This document shows, in pieces, positions 9,259 through 18,688 of a DNA stretch of 64,000 bases. Source of the stretch: Enterovirga aerilata (lineage in GTDB: Bacteria; Pseudomonadota; Alphaproteobacteria; Rhizobiales; Beijerinckiaceae); the NCBI RefSeq assembly GCF_013044135.1, contig NZ_JABEPP010000002.1, forward strand, positions 868,001-932,000, in the 5' to 3' direction. The translations under genes were made by a program, and so were the position numbers. The notes beneath the pieces were generated by a model, which did no database searches, was not told where the DNA came from, and saw only the letters and a list, made by a program, of their open reading frames with translations. Numbering within the stretch: the first letter of the stretch is position 1; every line of letters begins with the position of its first letter.

Positions 9259-10092
9259 ATGCGGATCCGCATCTCGCACCAGACCCGCTACATCTACGAG
9301 AGCCCTGCCCGCTCGGTGCTGCAGATCCTACGGCTCACGCCGCGGGACAGCGAGAGCCAGCACATCCTTTGGTGGCGCCTGGAACCCAGCGTGGAGGGCC
9401 GGCTCAAGCCGTTCGAGGACGCCTTCGGCAATCTCTGCCACGACTTCGCGCCCGACCACCCCGTCGAGGACTTCACCATCGCGGTCATAGGCGATGTCGA
9501 GACGCACGACACGGCAGGCATGGTGCGCGGGACGGTGGAGCGGGTGCCGGATCCGGTCTTCCTGCGCGAGACGCCGCTGACCGCCGCCGACGACGCCATT
9601 CGCACCTTCGCCTCCGAGCACGGGCGCCATGCAGACCGGGACCCGCTGGGGGCCCTGCACGCCGTCATGTCCGCGATCCACCGGACGATCGCGTTCGACA
9701 CGGATCCGACCGACGCCGCCACGACGGCGACGCAGGCCTTCTCGCTGGGTCGGGGCGTGTGCCAGGATCTGACGCATATCTTCATCGCCTGCGCGCGCCA
9801 CCTCGGCATTCCCGCCCGCTACGTGTCCGGCTACTTTCACCGCGCCGACGGCGTCGCCGACCAGGAAGCGGGCCATGCCTGGGCGGAGGCCAAGGTGCCG
9901 CATCTCGGCTGGATCGGCTTCGACCCCGCCAACAGCATCAGCACGACCGAGGCCCATGTGCGGGTGGCCATCGGGCTCGACTATCTCGGAGCAGCCCCCA
10001 TCCGCGGCAGCCGTCGCGGCGGCGGCGGCGAGAAGCTTGACGTTCGCCTGAGAGTGGATACCGCTCGCCGGCAGGTTCAGACGCAGAGCTGA
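9259..10092 (+). CDS. Transglutaminase-like cysteine protease, Anbu-locus member
   Basis: 277 residues. An N-terminal beta region (MRIRISHQTRYIYESPARSV) is followed by a papain-like transglutaminase core: the catalytic Cys in GRGVCQDLTHIF, the His in AGHAWAEAKVP and the Asp in WIGFDPAN. Bacterial members act as proteases or amide hydrolases more often than cross-linkers. The gene lies between the alpha-E gene and anbu, 18 and 29 bases away, so the protein probably works on the same unidentified substrate as the ATP-grasp ligase. No signal peptide is seen, so the cytoplasm is the likely site. Confidence 0.9.
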   Translation: MRIRISHQTRYIYESPARSVLQILRLTPRDSESQHILWWRLEPSVEGRLKPFEDAFGNLCHDFAPDHPVEDFTIAVIGDVETHDTAGMVRGTVERVPDPVFLRETPLTAADDAIRTFASEHGRHADRDPLGALHAVMSAIHRTIAFDTDPTDAATTATQAFSLGRGVCQDLTHIFIACARHLGIPARYVSGYFHRADGVADQEAGHAWAEAKVPHLGWIGFDPANSISTTEAHVRVAIGLDYLGAAPIRGSRRGGGGEKLDVRLRVDTARRQVQTQS

Positions 10093-10121
10093 GCTGCGGG
10101 CAGGACCGCCCAGGAGAACAG

Positions 10122-10895
10122 ATGACCTATTGCGTCGGCGTGCTCGTCAGGGACGGCCTCGTCATGATCGCCGACACCCGCACCAATGCCGGGCTCGACA
10201 ATATATCAACCTATCGCAAGCTGCACCTCTTCGTGTCGCCGGGTGATCGCGCCCTGGCGCTGGCGAGCGCCGGAAACCTGTCCGTCTCGCAAGCGGTGAT
10301 CAGCCTCCTCCAGGAAGGCACGGAGAACCCCGATACGGGTCAGCTCGAGACGATTCACGACGCGCCGACCATGTTCAAGGCCGCCCAGCTCGTCGGGCGG
10401 GCTATCCGCCAGGTTCGAGCCATCCATGGCCCCGGGCTGCAGGAGGCGGAGCTCAGGTTCGACGTGTCCTTCCTCTTCGGGGGGCAGATCAAGGGGGGGC
10501 CGATGCGGCTCTACATGATCTATTCCGCCGGGAACTTCATCGAATGCTCGCACGACGCGCCCTTCCTGCAGGTGGGCGAGCACAAATACGGCAAGCCGAT
10601 CCTCGACCGCGCCGTCTCACACGGCACCGACCTGTACGACGCGCTGAAGATCGCGCTGATCTCGATGGACTCGACCATGCGGTCGAATCTCAGCGTCGGG
10701 CTCCCAATCGACATCGTGGTGATCCGGCGCGACGCGCTGGCGACGGAGGTCGTCCATCGCATCGATGTCGGCGAGCCCTATTTCCACGATCTGCGCGAGC
10801 GCTGGTCGACGGCGCTAAGGGCAGCCCACATGGCGATCCCATCGCCGCCCTACGGGCGGCCCCAGGGAAGCGTGCTTGGCCGCAACGGCTTCTAA
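10122..10895 (+). CDS. anbu: Proteasome-type peptidase Anbu (ancestral beta subunit)
   Basis: 257 residues beginning MTYCVGVLVRDGLVMIADTR. Removal of the initiator Met would expose Thr2, the expected N-terminal nucleophile of the Ntn-hydrolase fold, with the Asp in MIADTRTNAG and the Lys in STYRKLHLF in the positions of the proteasome catalytic Asp17 and Lys33. The start is fixed by a good ribosome site (AGGAGAAC, 5 bases before ATG). Anbu is the third bacterial proteasome-like family besides the 20S and HslV; it forms helical or ring-like assemblies and has no settled substrate. It closes the ATP-grasp, alpha-E, transglutaminase, Anbu operon. Confidence 0.93.
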   Translation: MTYCVGVLVRDGLVMIADTRTNAGLDNISTYRKLHLFVSPGDRALALASAGNLSVSQAVISLLQEGTENPDTGQLETIHDAPTMFKAAQLVGRAIRQVRAIHGPGLQEAELRFDVSFLFGGQIKGGPMRLYMIYSAGNFIECSHDAPFLQVGEHKYGKPILDRAVSHGTDLYDALKIALISMDSTMRSNLSVGLPIDIVVIRRDALATEVVHRIDVGEPYFHDLRERWSTALRAAHMAIPSPPYGRPQGSVLGRNGF

Positions 10896-10937
10896 AGGTT
10901 CGCTCCACATAGTCGGAGAAGATCGCAGTCCGACTGA

Positions 10938-13139
10938 ATGTCCCACCTGAGTTCCAGGCTCGCCCGTTCGCACAGCGCCCTCTTGTCGCGTCTCCTCTGG
11001 CCGACGGGCGTGCTGTTCGTGGCGACCCTCACCATGGTGGTCGTGACCTTCCTCTGGACCAGCCAGAACGCCGACCTCGTGGCCATCGACGGCCAGCGGG
11101 CCCGGCTCGGCGCCGGCCTCGACCAGCGCCTCGAGTCGCTCCGCGACGAGTTCGCCGGGTTTCTGGCCCGGCTCCCGATCGAGGGCGCCGACCCGACTTT
11201 CGGGCTCGATCCGGCGGCGGTCACGTTCCGCGGCTTCGACGATGCGGCAATGCTGTCTCCCTCCGGCTTCTACAACAGCCCGGCCAGGGACCCCTTGACC
11301 CTCGACCGCGTCCAGAAGCTCGTCGCGGGGGGGCTGTCGCTGCGCGGAACCACGACGGATCTCGATCGGGACGGCGAACCAAATGCCACGGTCGATCCGG
11401 TCCGCCAAGCGATCGAAGCGCGGCTGCTGAGCGACGGCGAAGCCGTCTTCGCCGTCCTGTCCGCACGGATCGGAGACATCCGTCTCATCGCGTCTCCGCA
11501 CGCGAACGATCTCGTTCTCGCCTGGAAGAGACTGGACGGCCCCATCCTCAACCGGATGGGCGCGATCCACGGCCTGAAGAACCTGAAGGTCGTGCCAGCC
11601 TCGCGGGCGGGTCCGTCGTCGGGCGACGAAGCCGTCCTTCCCCTCCTCGACGGGCGCGGAGAAACCGCCAGCTACATCGTCTGGGACCCGGAGCGGCCCG
11701 GCGACGTCATGCGTGGCCGCCTTCTGCCTCTCCTCACGATCGGGCTTGGCTTCGCGGCGCTGCTCTTCGGCGCCGTCGCCCTCCATTTCCACAAGACGAC
11801 GAAGAACCTGGCCGAGACCGATGCGATCTCCAAGGAGCTGCTCGGCCGCGATCCGCTTTCCGGCCTCGCCAATCGCATGCTGTTCAACGAGCGGCTCGAC
11901 CGCGAGCTCGCCAAGGTCGCCGAAGGCGAGCCCGGGCTCGCGGTGATGTTCATCGACCTCGACCGGTTCAAGGACGTGAACGACGCCTATGGCCACCAGG
12001 CCGGCGACGAGCTCATCCGCCTCGTCGCCGGCCGGCTCCTCAACATCCTGCCGGAACGCGATACGCTCGCCCGGCTCGGCGGCGACGAATTCGCCATCAT
12101 CCAGACCCAGGTCGCCTCCTTCGAGGAGGTGGAGGCGCTCTGCCGGCGCATCCTGGACCTCCTGACCCGCCCCTTCGCGGTCGCGCATACGCAGGTGACG
12201 GTCGGGGCCTCGATCGGGGTGGCCGTCGCGCCGGACCACGCGCGCGATCGCGAAAGCCTGATGAAGCTCGCGGATACAGCGCTCTACCATGCCAAGAGCG
12301 AGGGCCGGAACCGGATGAGCTTCTTCCAGAGCCGCATGGACGAGACCCTGCGGATGCGGAAAATGGTCGAGGACGATCTGCGCCGGGCCATCAAGGAGGA
12401 TCAGCTCGTCCTCTACTACCAGCCGCTCTTCTCGGCGGACGGGACAAGGATCGTCGGCCTCGAGGCCCTGGTCCGCTGGCCGCATCCCGAGCGAGGCCTG
12501 ATCAGCCCGACCGAATTCATCGCGATCGCGGAGGAGCGGGGCCTCGTCATCCCGCTCGGCGAGTGGGTGCTGCGACGGGCCTGCGAGGACGGGAAGCGCT
12601 GGCCGAACCTGCGCGTGGCCGTGAACGTCTCGCCGATCCAGTTCCGCCATCGCGGCTTCGTCGAGAGCGTGATGCGCGTGTTGGAGGAGACCGGGTTCGA
12701 GCCCTCGCGGCTCGAGCTCGAGCTCACCGAGGGAGTGGTGGTCGGCGACGCCGACGCGGCCGAGGCGGCCATGATCGATCTGCGCGCGCTCGGCGTCCAC
12801 CTCGCGCTGGACGATTTCGGCACCGGCTATTCGAGCCTGATCTACCTGCGCCGCTTCGCGTTCGACAAGATCAAGATCGACCGCTCCTTCCTGGAGAGCA
12901 TGGAGGCGACGGGCGAATCGGCGATCCTCGTCCACTCGATCGTGCATCTCGGTCGCGCGCTCGGTCTGATCGTTACGGCCGAAGGCGTGGAGACGAAGGA
13001 GCAGCACCGCTTCCTGCAGGCGCTCGGCTGCCACCAGCTCCAGGGCTATCTCTTCTCCCGGCCCGTGCCGCGCGAGGAGATCGATCGCATGCTCGGGCTC
13101 CAGGCCCATCCCGAGATCCCCGCCGCCGATGCGGCCTGA
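10938..13139 (+). CDS. Membrane-anchored GGDEF-EAL protein (diguanylate cyclase / phosphodiesterase)
   Basis: 733 residues. A transmembrane helix near residues 22 to 42, a periplasmic sensor region of about 200 residues (CHASE4-like by position, not proven) and a second helix near 262 to 282 precede a GGDEF domain with an intact RLGGDEFAI site and an EAL domain with GLEALVRW, DDFGTGYSSL and KIDRSF. Both active sites look complete, so the protein may make and break cyclic di-GMP. It starts 42 bases after anbu and may be read from the same transcript. It converges on ccmH with a 3-base gap. Confidence 0.92.
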   Translation: MSHLSSRLARSHSALLSRLLWPTGVLFVATLTMVVVTFLWTSQNADLVAIDGQRARLGAGLDQRLESLRDEFAGFLARLPIEGADPTFGLDPAAVTFRGFDDAAMLSPSGFYNSPARDPLTLDRVQKLVAGGLSLRGTTTDLDRDGEPNATVDPVRQAIEARLLSDGEAVFAVLSARIGDIRLIASPHANDLVLAWKRLDGPILNRMGAIHGLKNLKVVPASRAGPSSGDEAVLPLLDGRGETASYIVWDPERPGDVMRGRLLPLLTIGLGFAALLFGAVALHFHKTTKNLAETDAISKELLGRDPLSGLANRMLFNERLDRELAKVAEGEPGLAVMFIDLDRFKDVNDAYGHQAGDELIRLVAGRLLNILPERDTLARLGGDEFAIIQTQVASFEEVEALCRRILDLLTRPFAVAHTQVTVGASIGVAVAPDHARDRESLMKLADTALYHAKSEGRNRMSFFQSRMDETLRMRKMVEDDLRRAIKEDQLVLYYQPLFSADGTRIVGLEALVRWPHPERGLISPTEFIAIAEERGLVIPLGEWVLRRACEDGKRWPNLRVAVNVSPIQFRHRGFVESVMRVLEETGFEPSRLELELTEGVVVGDADAAEAAMIDLRALGVHLALDDFGTGYSSLIYLRRFAFDKIKIDRSFLESMEATGESAILVHSIVHLGRALGLIVTAEGVETKEQHRFLQALGCHQLQGYLFSRPVPREEIDRMLGLQAHPEIPAADAA

Positions 13140-13142
13140 CGA

Positions 13143-13607
13143 TCACGGCCCGCCGATCGCCCGGATGCGCTCTTCCTCGTCGGGCGTGAGCGGGGCATCG
13201 CTCGTGGCGGGCTTGCGCCTGCGCGCCCGGACCACCCCGAGCACGGCGAGGGCGAGCACGAGCGCAGGTCCGGCCCAGAGGATGGCCGTGTGCCAGGCCA
13301 TCACGGGGCGCAAGAGGACGAACTCGCCGTAGCGCTGGACGACGAAGGCCCGGACCTGCTCGTCGCTGTCTCCCGCCTTCAGGCGATCGCGCACCAGGAC
13401 GCGCAGATCTCGGGCGAGCGGCGCGTCCGAGTCGTCGATGGACTGGTTCTGGCAGACCAGGCAGCGCAGTTCCGCGGATATCTCGCGCGCCCGGCTCTCG
13501 AGCTGCCGGTCCGGCAGGATCTCGTCGGGGGCGACTGCGGAGACCGGGCCGGAGGCGGCGGCCGCGACGGCGAGGGCGGCGGCGAAGACAAGCGGGGCTC
13601 GGATCAT
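13143..13607 (-). CDS. ccmH: Cytochrome c biogenesis protein CcmH (CycL)
   Basis: 154 residues. An N-terminal signal peptide is followed by the redox motif LRCLVCQNQS and, after a short soluble domain, one membrane helix (AILWAGPALVLALAVLGVV). CcmH reduces the apocytochrome CXXCH cysteines and hands the protein to the CcmF/CcmI heme lyase at the periplasmic face. Its ATG overlaps the stop codon of ccmF in an ATGA arrangement. It is the last gene of the ccmI-E-F-H operon. Confidence 0.95.
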   Translation of the reverse strand: MIRAPLVFAAALAVAAAASGPVSAVAPDEILPDRQLESRAREISAELRCLVCQNQSIDDSDAPLARDLRVLVRDRLKAGDSDEQVRAFVVQRYGEFVLLRPVMAWHTAILWAGPALVLALAVLGVVRARRRKPATSDAPLTPDEEERIRAIGGP

Positions 13608-15592
13608 GCCGGCTTCCCGGCAGCGGCCCCGAGCGGGGCGGCCGCCCGGGCGCGCACGGGTACGCCCACCCGGAGGCGCCTGTCGGTGAGCGAGAGCGCC
13701 CCGCCTGCCGCCATGAAGAGCGAGCCGATCCAGATCAGGAGAACCAGCGGCTTGTCGTAGAGCCTCAGGCCGACGGATCCGTCCGTGCCGATCTCGCCGA
13801 CGCTGACATAGACTTGGTCGAAGCCGCGGGTGAGGATGCCGGCCTCGGTCGTCGGCATGCCGCGCGCCGGGTAGAAGCGCTTGGCGGATTCGACGGTTCC
13901 GACGGGCTGCCCGCCGCGCCAGAGCGTCAATGTCGCCACCTGTTCGGTGTAGTTCGGCCCCGTCCGCGGCTTCATGCTGTCGAGCCGCGCCGTATAGCGG
14001 CCCACATTCGCCTGCGTCCCGGGACGCGCGGTGACGATGGTCTCCGCGCTCCAGGCCTGGGCTGCGATACCGATGATCGTGACGCCCAGCCCGGCATGGG
14101 CGAGGGCGCTGCCCCAGGCCGCTCGGGGGAGGCCCGCAGCGCGGCGGAGGCTCGCGAGGAGCGGGCGGCCGCGCGCATGCGAGCGGAACCAGATCTCGCC
14201 TCCGCCCGAGAGCACGAGAAAGACGCCGAGCCCGACCGCGAGCGGCGCGAGGACCGGCCCACCGGACGTCGCCGCCACCAACCCGAGGGCGACCAGGATC
14301 GCAACGGCCAGCAGAACCGCGAGGCGCTGGGCGGCGGCGTAGAGATCGCCGCGCTTCCAGGCCAGCGCCTGCCCGAAGGGAAGGACGAGGAACAGAGGCA
14401 GGACGAGCGGCAGGAAGGTCAGGTTGTAGTAAGGCGCCCCGACCGAGATCTTCTCGCCCGTAAGGGCCTCCAGCGCGAGCGGATAGAGCGTGCCGAGGAG
14501 GACGGTCGCGCAGGCGCTCGCCAGGAGGAGGTTGTTCAGGATGAGCGCGCCCTCGCGGGAGATGGGGGCGAAGATGCCGCCCGCGCGGAGCAGCGGCGCG
14601 CGCCAAGCGAAGATCGCGAGCGAGCCGCCGATGAAGATGGCCAGGATCGCCAGGATGAAGACGCCGCGCGCCGGGTCGACCGCGAAGGCGTGCACGGAGG
14701 TGAGGACGCCGGAGCGGACCAGGAATGTGCCGAGCAGCGAAAGCGAGAAGGTCAGGATCGCGAGCAGGATGGTCCAGACCTTGAGCGCCTCGCGCTTCTC
14801 CATCACCACGACGGAATGGAGGAGCGCGGTGCCGGCGAGCCATGGCAGGAGCGAAGCGTTCTCGACCGGATCCCAGAACCAGAACCCGCCCCAGCCGAGC
14901 TCGTAATAGGCCCAGTAGGAGCCCATCGAGATGCCGAGCGTGAGGAAGCTCCAGGCGAGCAGCACCCAGGGACGCGCCGCCCGCGCCCAGACCGCATCCA
15001 CCCGCCCCTCGATCAGCGCCGCCATGGCGAGCGCGAAGGTCATCGAGAAGCCGACATAGCCGAAATAGAGGAGCGGCGGATGGATGGCGAGGCCGATATC
15101 CTGGAGGATGGGATTGAGGTCGTTGCCCTCCGCCGGCGCCGGATTCGCCCGGGTGAAGGGGTTCGAGCTGAACAGGATGAAGACGAGAAAGGCGACGGTG
15201 ATCGCGGCCTGGACCGAGAGGGCGTTCGTCTTAAGCCGGGCTGGGAGATTGGGGCTCACGGCCACCATCGCGCCGAAGAGCGCGAGGATCAGCACCCAGA
15301 GAAGCATCGAGCCTTCGTGGTTCCCCCAGACGCCCGTGATCTTGTAGATCATCGGCTTCGCCGAATGGGAGTTCTCCACCACGTTCAGGACGGTGAAGTC
15401 GGACGTCACATAGGCGACGAGAAGCGCCACGAAGGCGAAGCCGACGAGGCCGGCGACCCCGATCGCGGCCGGCGCGGCCGAACCCATCAGGACGGGATCG
15501 TTGGCGCGGGCGCCCCAGAACGGGATCACGCCTTGCAGGACGGAGAGGCCGAGCGCCAGGGCGAGCGCGTAATGACCGGCTTCGACGATCAT
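13604..15592 (-). CDS. ccmF: Heme lyase subunit CcmF (CycK)
   Basis: 662 residues with many membrane helices, the size usual for CcmF. The WWD domain that holds heme at the outer membrane face is clear (ELGWGGFWFWDPVENASLLP), as is NPFTRANPAPAEGNDLNPI. CcmF transfers heme from holo-CcmE to apocytochrome c together with CcmH and CcmI. The stop overlaps the ccmH start by 4 bases, and ccmE ends 6 bases before the upstream side. A long opposite-strand open frame across this gene reflects codon bias and is not a gene. Confidence 0.96.
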   Translation of the reverse strand: MIVEAGHYALALALGLSVLQGVIPFWGARANDPVLMGSAAPAAIGVAGLVGFAFVALLVAYVTSDFTVLNVVENSHSAKPMIYKITGVWGNHEGSMLLWVLILALFGAMVAVSPNLPARLKTNALSVQAAITVAFLVFILFSSNPFTRANPAPAEGNDLNPILQDIGLAIHPPLLYFGYVGFSMTFALAMAALIEGRVDAVWARAARPWVLLAWSFLTLGISMGSYWAYYELGWGGFWFWDPVENASLLPWLAGTALLHSVVVMEKREALKVWTILLAILTFSLSLLGTFLVRSGVLTSVHAFAVDPARGVFILAILAIFIGGSLAIFAWRAPLLRAGGIFAPISREGALILNNLLLASACATVLLGTLYPLALEALTGEKISVGAPYYNLTFLPLVLPLFLVLPFGQALAWKRGDLYAAAQRLAVLLAVAILVALGLVAATSGGPVLAPLAVGLGVFLVLSGGGEIWFRSHARGRPLLASLRRAAGLPRAAWGSALAHAGLGVTIIGIAAQAWSAETIVTARPGTQANVGRYTARLDSMKPRTGPNYTEQVATLTLWRGGQPVGTVESAKRFYPARGMPTTEAGILTRGFDQVYVSVGEIGTDGSVGLRLYDKPLVLLIWIGSLFMAAGGALSLTDRRLRVGVPVRARAAAPLGAAAGKPA

Positions 15593-15598
15593 GCGGCG

Positions 15599-16057
15599 TC
15601 AGCGCGTGGCCGATTGCTGCTGCGGGCCGCCCTGCCAGACGCCCTGCGCCTTCAGCGCATCGGCGACCTCGCGCGGCATGTAGGTCTCGTCGTGGCGGGC
15701 GAGCACGGTGTCGGCCACGAAGACGCCGCTCGGGCTCAGCACGCCCTCCGTCACCACGCCCTGCCCCTCGCGAAAGAGATCCGGCAGCAATCCCTTGTAG
15801 CGGACCGGCACGCTCGCCGCGCCGTCTCCCACCTTGAACTCGACGACCTGATCGGTGCCGCGCTTCACGGAGCCTGCATCCACCAGTCCGCCGAGGCGAA
15901 AACGCGTGCCGGGCGGCAGGGCGGTCGAGGCCACCTCGCTCGGCGAGCGGAAGAACACGATCGTGTCCCGCATGGCGTTCAGCGCGAGGCCGAGCGCACC
16001 GGCGAGCACCACGCCCGCGGTGCCGATGATGGCGAGCCGGCGGCCCTTGCGGGTCAT
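15599..16057 (-). CDS. ccmE: Periplasmic heme chaperone CcmE (CycJ)
   Basis: 152 residues from the ATG at 16057. A basic N-terminus and one membrane anchor ([19 protein letters not shown]) precede an OB-fold with [12 protein letters not shown] and the heme-attachment site [10 protein letters not shown], where the His binds heme covalently in this family. The start overlaps the ccmI stop as ATGA. A longer frame upstream belongs to the reading frame inside ccmI and is not part of this gene. Confidence 0.95.
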   Translation of the reverse strand: MTRKGRRLAIIGTAGVVLAGALGLALNAMRDTIVFFRSPSEVASTALPPGTRFRLGGLVDAGSVKRGTDQVVEFKVGDGAASVPVRYKGLLPDLFREGQGVVTEGVLSPSGVFVADTVLARHDETYMPREVADALKAQGVWQGGPQQQSATR

Positions 16058-17154
16058 CGCCCGGCCTCCCGGGTCGGCAGGCCGAGATCCTGGCCGAGCC
16101 GGTCGAGGCTCGCGACCGCCTGGGCGTCTGCGGCGAGGGCCGATTTTGCCTTGGCGAGCCTGTCGCGCGCCTCGTCCGGGCGGCCCAGCACGACGAAGGA
16201 TCGCACGAGCCGCGCCCATTCGGGCTCGGTGCCACCGTGGCGCGCGAGGCGGGAATCGAGCCCCTCCACCATGGCGAGAATTTCGGGGGAGGCAGGCTGG
16301 GGCCCGGCGACAGGCTTCGCCTCGCGGGTTTCGAGCCGTCCGAGGCGCGCCTGCACGATCGGCACCCACGGCGCCTGGGCGGGCGCCTCGGCGATCATGC
16401 GCCGGTACTCGACCATGGCCTGGGCCGCATCGCCGTCCTGCTCGGCGGAGAGCGCCGCGTAGAAGCGGGCCTTCGCGGAGGTCGGATCGAGCCTGCGCGC
16501 CTCGGCGAAGATCGCGGCGGCCTCGGCCGAGACCACGCCCCCGGCGGCGCCAACGAGAGCTTCACCGTGTCCGGTCAGCCGGTCGACGCTTTCGCCCTGC
16601 AGGCGCCGCGCCGCCGCATAGGCCCGTGCGGCATCCTCGTACCGGCCGGCCCCGAGATAGACGGGCGCGATGACGTCCCAGCCGCGCCCATCCTCCGGGT
16701 TGGCCGCAAGATGGGCCTCGATCTTCGCGAGAGCCCCGGCGAAATCCCGGACGACCTCGGCGCGCGCGGCCTCCGCATCGATGCGGGATGAGATCTGCGG
16801 CGAGCCGAGCACGCCGTATACGGCGAGTCCGATCAGGGGAACGATGGACAGGCTGAAGGCCGCGGCGGCGCGGCGCCGGCGCAGAGCGGGCTCGCCAGTC
16901 GCGGAGATCGCCGGCCCTCCCTCGGCATGCGCCCTCAGCAGACGGCGGCCCGCCTCGGCCTTGGCGGCCTTGGCCTGATCGGCGGAAATCAGCCCACGCT
17001 CCATCTCGCGGTCGATCTCGGCCATCTGGTCGCGGTAGAACTCGACGTCGCCACGAGCCTCGCTCTCCGCGCCGGAGATCCGGCGGGAGAGCGGCCAGAG
17101 CACCGCCATGACGGCGGCCCCCGTCATCAGCGCCATGACGACCCAAAGGAGCAT
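16054..17154 (-). CDS. ccmI: Cytochrome c biogenesis protein CcmI (CycH)
   Basis: 366 residues. The N-terminus ([20 protein letters not shown]) is the first membrane helix; [19 protein letters not shown] is a family landmark; a second helix lies near residue 100. The C-terminal half is a TPR-type apocytochrome-binding domain. It is the first gene of the operon and probably has its promoter in the 132-base gap up to the neighbouring kinase gene. An in-frame start at 17196 would add 14 residues before the membrane helix and is less likely. Confidence 0.92.
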   Translation of the reverse strand: MLLWVVMALMTGAAVMAVLWPLSRRISGAESEARGDVEFYRDQMAEIDREMERGLISADQAKAAKAEAGRRLLRAHAEGGPAISATGEPALRRRRAAAAFSLSIVPLIGLAVYGVLGSPQISSRIDAEAARAEVVRDFAGALAKIEAHLAANPEDGRGWDVIAPVYLGAGRYEDAARAYAAARRLQGESVDRLTGHGEALVGAAGGVVSAEAAAIFAEARRLDPTSAKARFYAALSAEQDGDAAQAMVEYRRMIAEAPAQAPWVPIVQARLGRLETREAKPVAGPQPASPEILAMVEGLDSRLARHGGTEPEWARLVRSFVVLGRPDEARDRLAKAKSALAADAQAVASLDRLGQDLGLPTREAGR

Positions 17155-17286
17155 GGCTTCACATACGCGCCAGGAAAAACGAGCCGAAGGTGGCACGTGG
17201 CCACACGTAATAGCCCTTAGCGCATCGGAACCTAGCGTGGGAACGGGTTTGCGGCCTGCATGAGCGCGCCGTCGCAGCCCCGCGCG

Positions 17287-18684
17287 TCACGCCACCATGT
17301 CCCCGGCCACCGTGATCTCCGCCCGCGTCCCGCCGAGCGGGGACGGCCCGAGTTCCAGCTTCCCGCCATAGATCGCGGCGAGCTCCGCCACGATCGAAAG
17401 GCCAAGCCCCGACCCCGGCTTCGTCTCGTCGAGCCGGCGGCCGCGCCGCATGGCTTCCGCGCGCGCCTCCGGGGGAAGGCCCGGACCGTCGTCGTCGACC
17501 GTGATGCGCAGGACCGGCCGCGCCTTGTCCTCGCCGAGCCCGGCCCGGATGGCGACGCGCGCTTCGGCCCATTTGCAGGCATTGTCGACGAGGTTCCCGG
17601 CCATCTCCTCCAGGTCCTGGCGCTCGCCGCGGAACCGGAGCCCCTCGACGGCTTCCACCGAGACGGAGAGGTCCTTCTCCCGGTAGATCTTGCCGAAGGT
17701 GCGGGCCAGCGCCTCCAGGACCGGGCCGACCTCCGTCACCGCGCCGAGCGTTCCGGCCAGAGCCGCCGCGCGCGCCCGATTGAGGTAATAGTCCATCTGG
17801 TCGCGCATGATCGCAGCCTGCTCGCGGACGCGCGCGGAGAGTTCGGGAGTCGGCTCGCTCGCCTCGTTGATGATGACGCTGAGCGGCGTCTTCAGCGCGT
17901 GGGCGAGATTGCCGACCTGCGTGCGGGCGCGCTCCAGAATCTCGCGATTCGCGTCGAGCAGGAGGTTCAGCTCCTCCGCGAGCGGGGCGATGTCGCTCGG
18001 ATAGTCGCCGGCGATCCGCTCCGAATGTCCACGCCGGATCGATCCAACGGCGGCGCGAAGATCGAGGAGCGGCTTCAGGCCGAAACGGATCTGGAAGAGC
18101 GTCGACAGCCCGAGCGCGCCGCCGAGGAGAAGGAAGGTGATGACGAGCGCCATCACGAAGCGGCGCTGTGCATCCGATATCTCGTCCGCCGGACCCGCGA
18201 GGCGGACGACGAAGCGCCCATCCTCGCCGAGATCGATGTCGCGTTCGAGCATCCGCAGCATGCGGCCCTCCGGACCGGCCGCATAATCCTTCCGGATCTG
18301 GCCGAAGCGGCGGTCGGGCGACGCCTCCGCGAGCGTGGGAAGCGGGTTGCCGAGAAGCGAGCGCGAGGCCTTCACGTCCCGGGGCTTCGCGTCGAGGCGG
18401 CCGACCTGCCAGTACCAGCCGGACAGCGGGATATCGAAGCGGGGATCGCCGAGGCTGCCGAGCCCCCGCTGCGGCTCCTGGTCTCCCGGGCCGACGAGAT
18501 CGGCCGCGAGGTCGTTGGCATAGACGAGCAGCCGCTCGTCGAAGGCACGTTCCGTCGCCTGCCGGTACACGGCCGACAGGATCAGGCCCGCGATGAGAAG
18601 GATGAGCGAGCTCCAGAACAGCGAGGAGGCCGCGAGGCGGACGGCGATCGAGCGGCCGGCAAGAAGGCGCCGCATGATGCGCAC
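17287..18684 (-). CDS. Sensor histidine kinase of a PepSY-linked two-component system
   Basis: 465 residues. Two membrane helices (near residues 20 to 40 and 175 to 200) flank a periplasmic sensor loop; a HAMP-like linker follows; the phospho-acceptor His is in NLAHALKTPLSV; the ATP site shows NLVDNACKWA, DDDGPGLPP and GSGLGLSIVAELA. The NLAHALKTPL box is typical of PhoQ-like kinases of rhizobia. The response regulator gene ends 4 bases upstream and the small PepSY gene comes before that, so the three form one unit. The signal is unknown; PepSY genes beside PhoQ-like kinases suggest envelope or divalent-cation sensing. Confidence 0.9.
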   Translation of the reverse strand: MRIMRRLLAGRSIAVRLAASSLFWSSLILLIAGLILSAVYRQATERAFDERLLVYANDLAADLVGPGDQEPQRGLGSLGDPRFDIPLSGWYWQVGRLDAKPRDVKASRSLLGNPLPTLAEASPDRRFGQIRKDYAAGPEGRMLRMLERDIDLGEDGRFVVRLAGPADEISDAQRRFVMALVITFLLLGGALGLSTLFQIRFGLKPLLDLRAAVGSIRRGHSERIAGDYPSDIAPLAEELNLLLDANREILERARTQVGNLAHALKTPLSVIINEASEPTPELSARVREQAAIMRDQMDYYLNRARAAALAGTLGAVTEVGPVLEALARTFGKIYREKDLSVSVEAVEGLRFRGERQDLEEMAGNLVDNACKWAEARVAIRAGLGEDKARPVLRITVDDDGPGLPPEARAEAMRRGRRLDETKPGSGLGLSIVAELAAIYGGKLELGPSPLGGTRAEITVAGDMVA

Positions 18685-18688
18685 CCTC

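Noticed and set aside
13814-16462. An 882-codon open frame antisense to ccmF and ccmE
   Set aside because: It mirrors the codon bias of well-supported ccm genes, is full of Arg, Asp and Glu, and has no domain.
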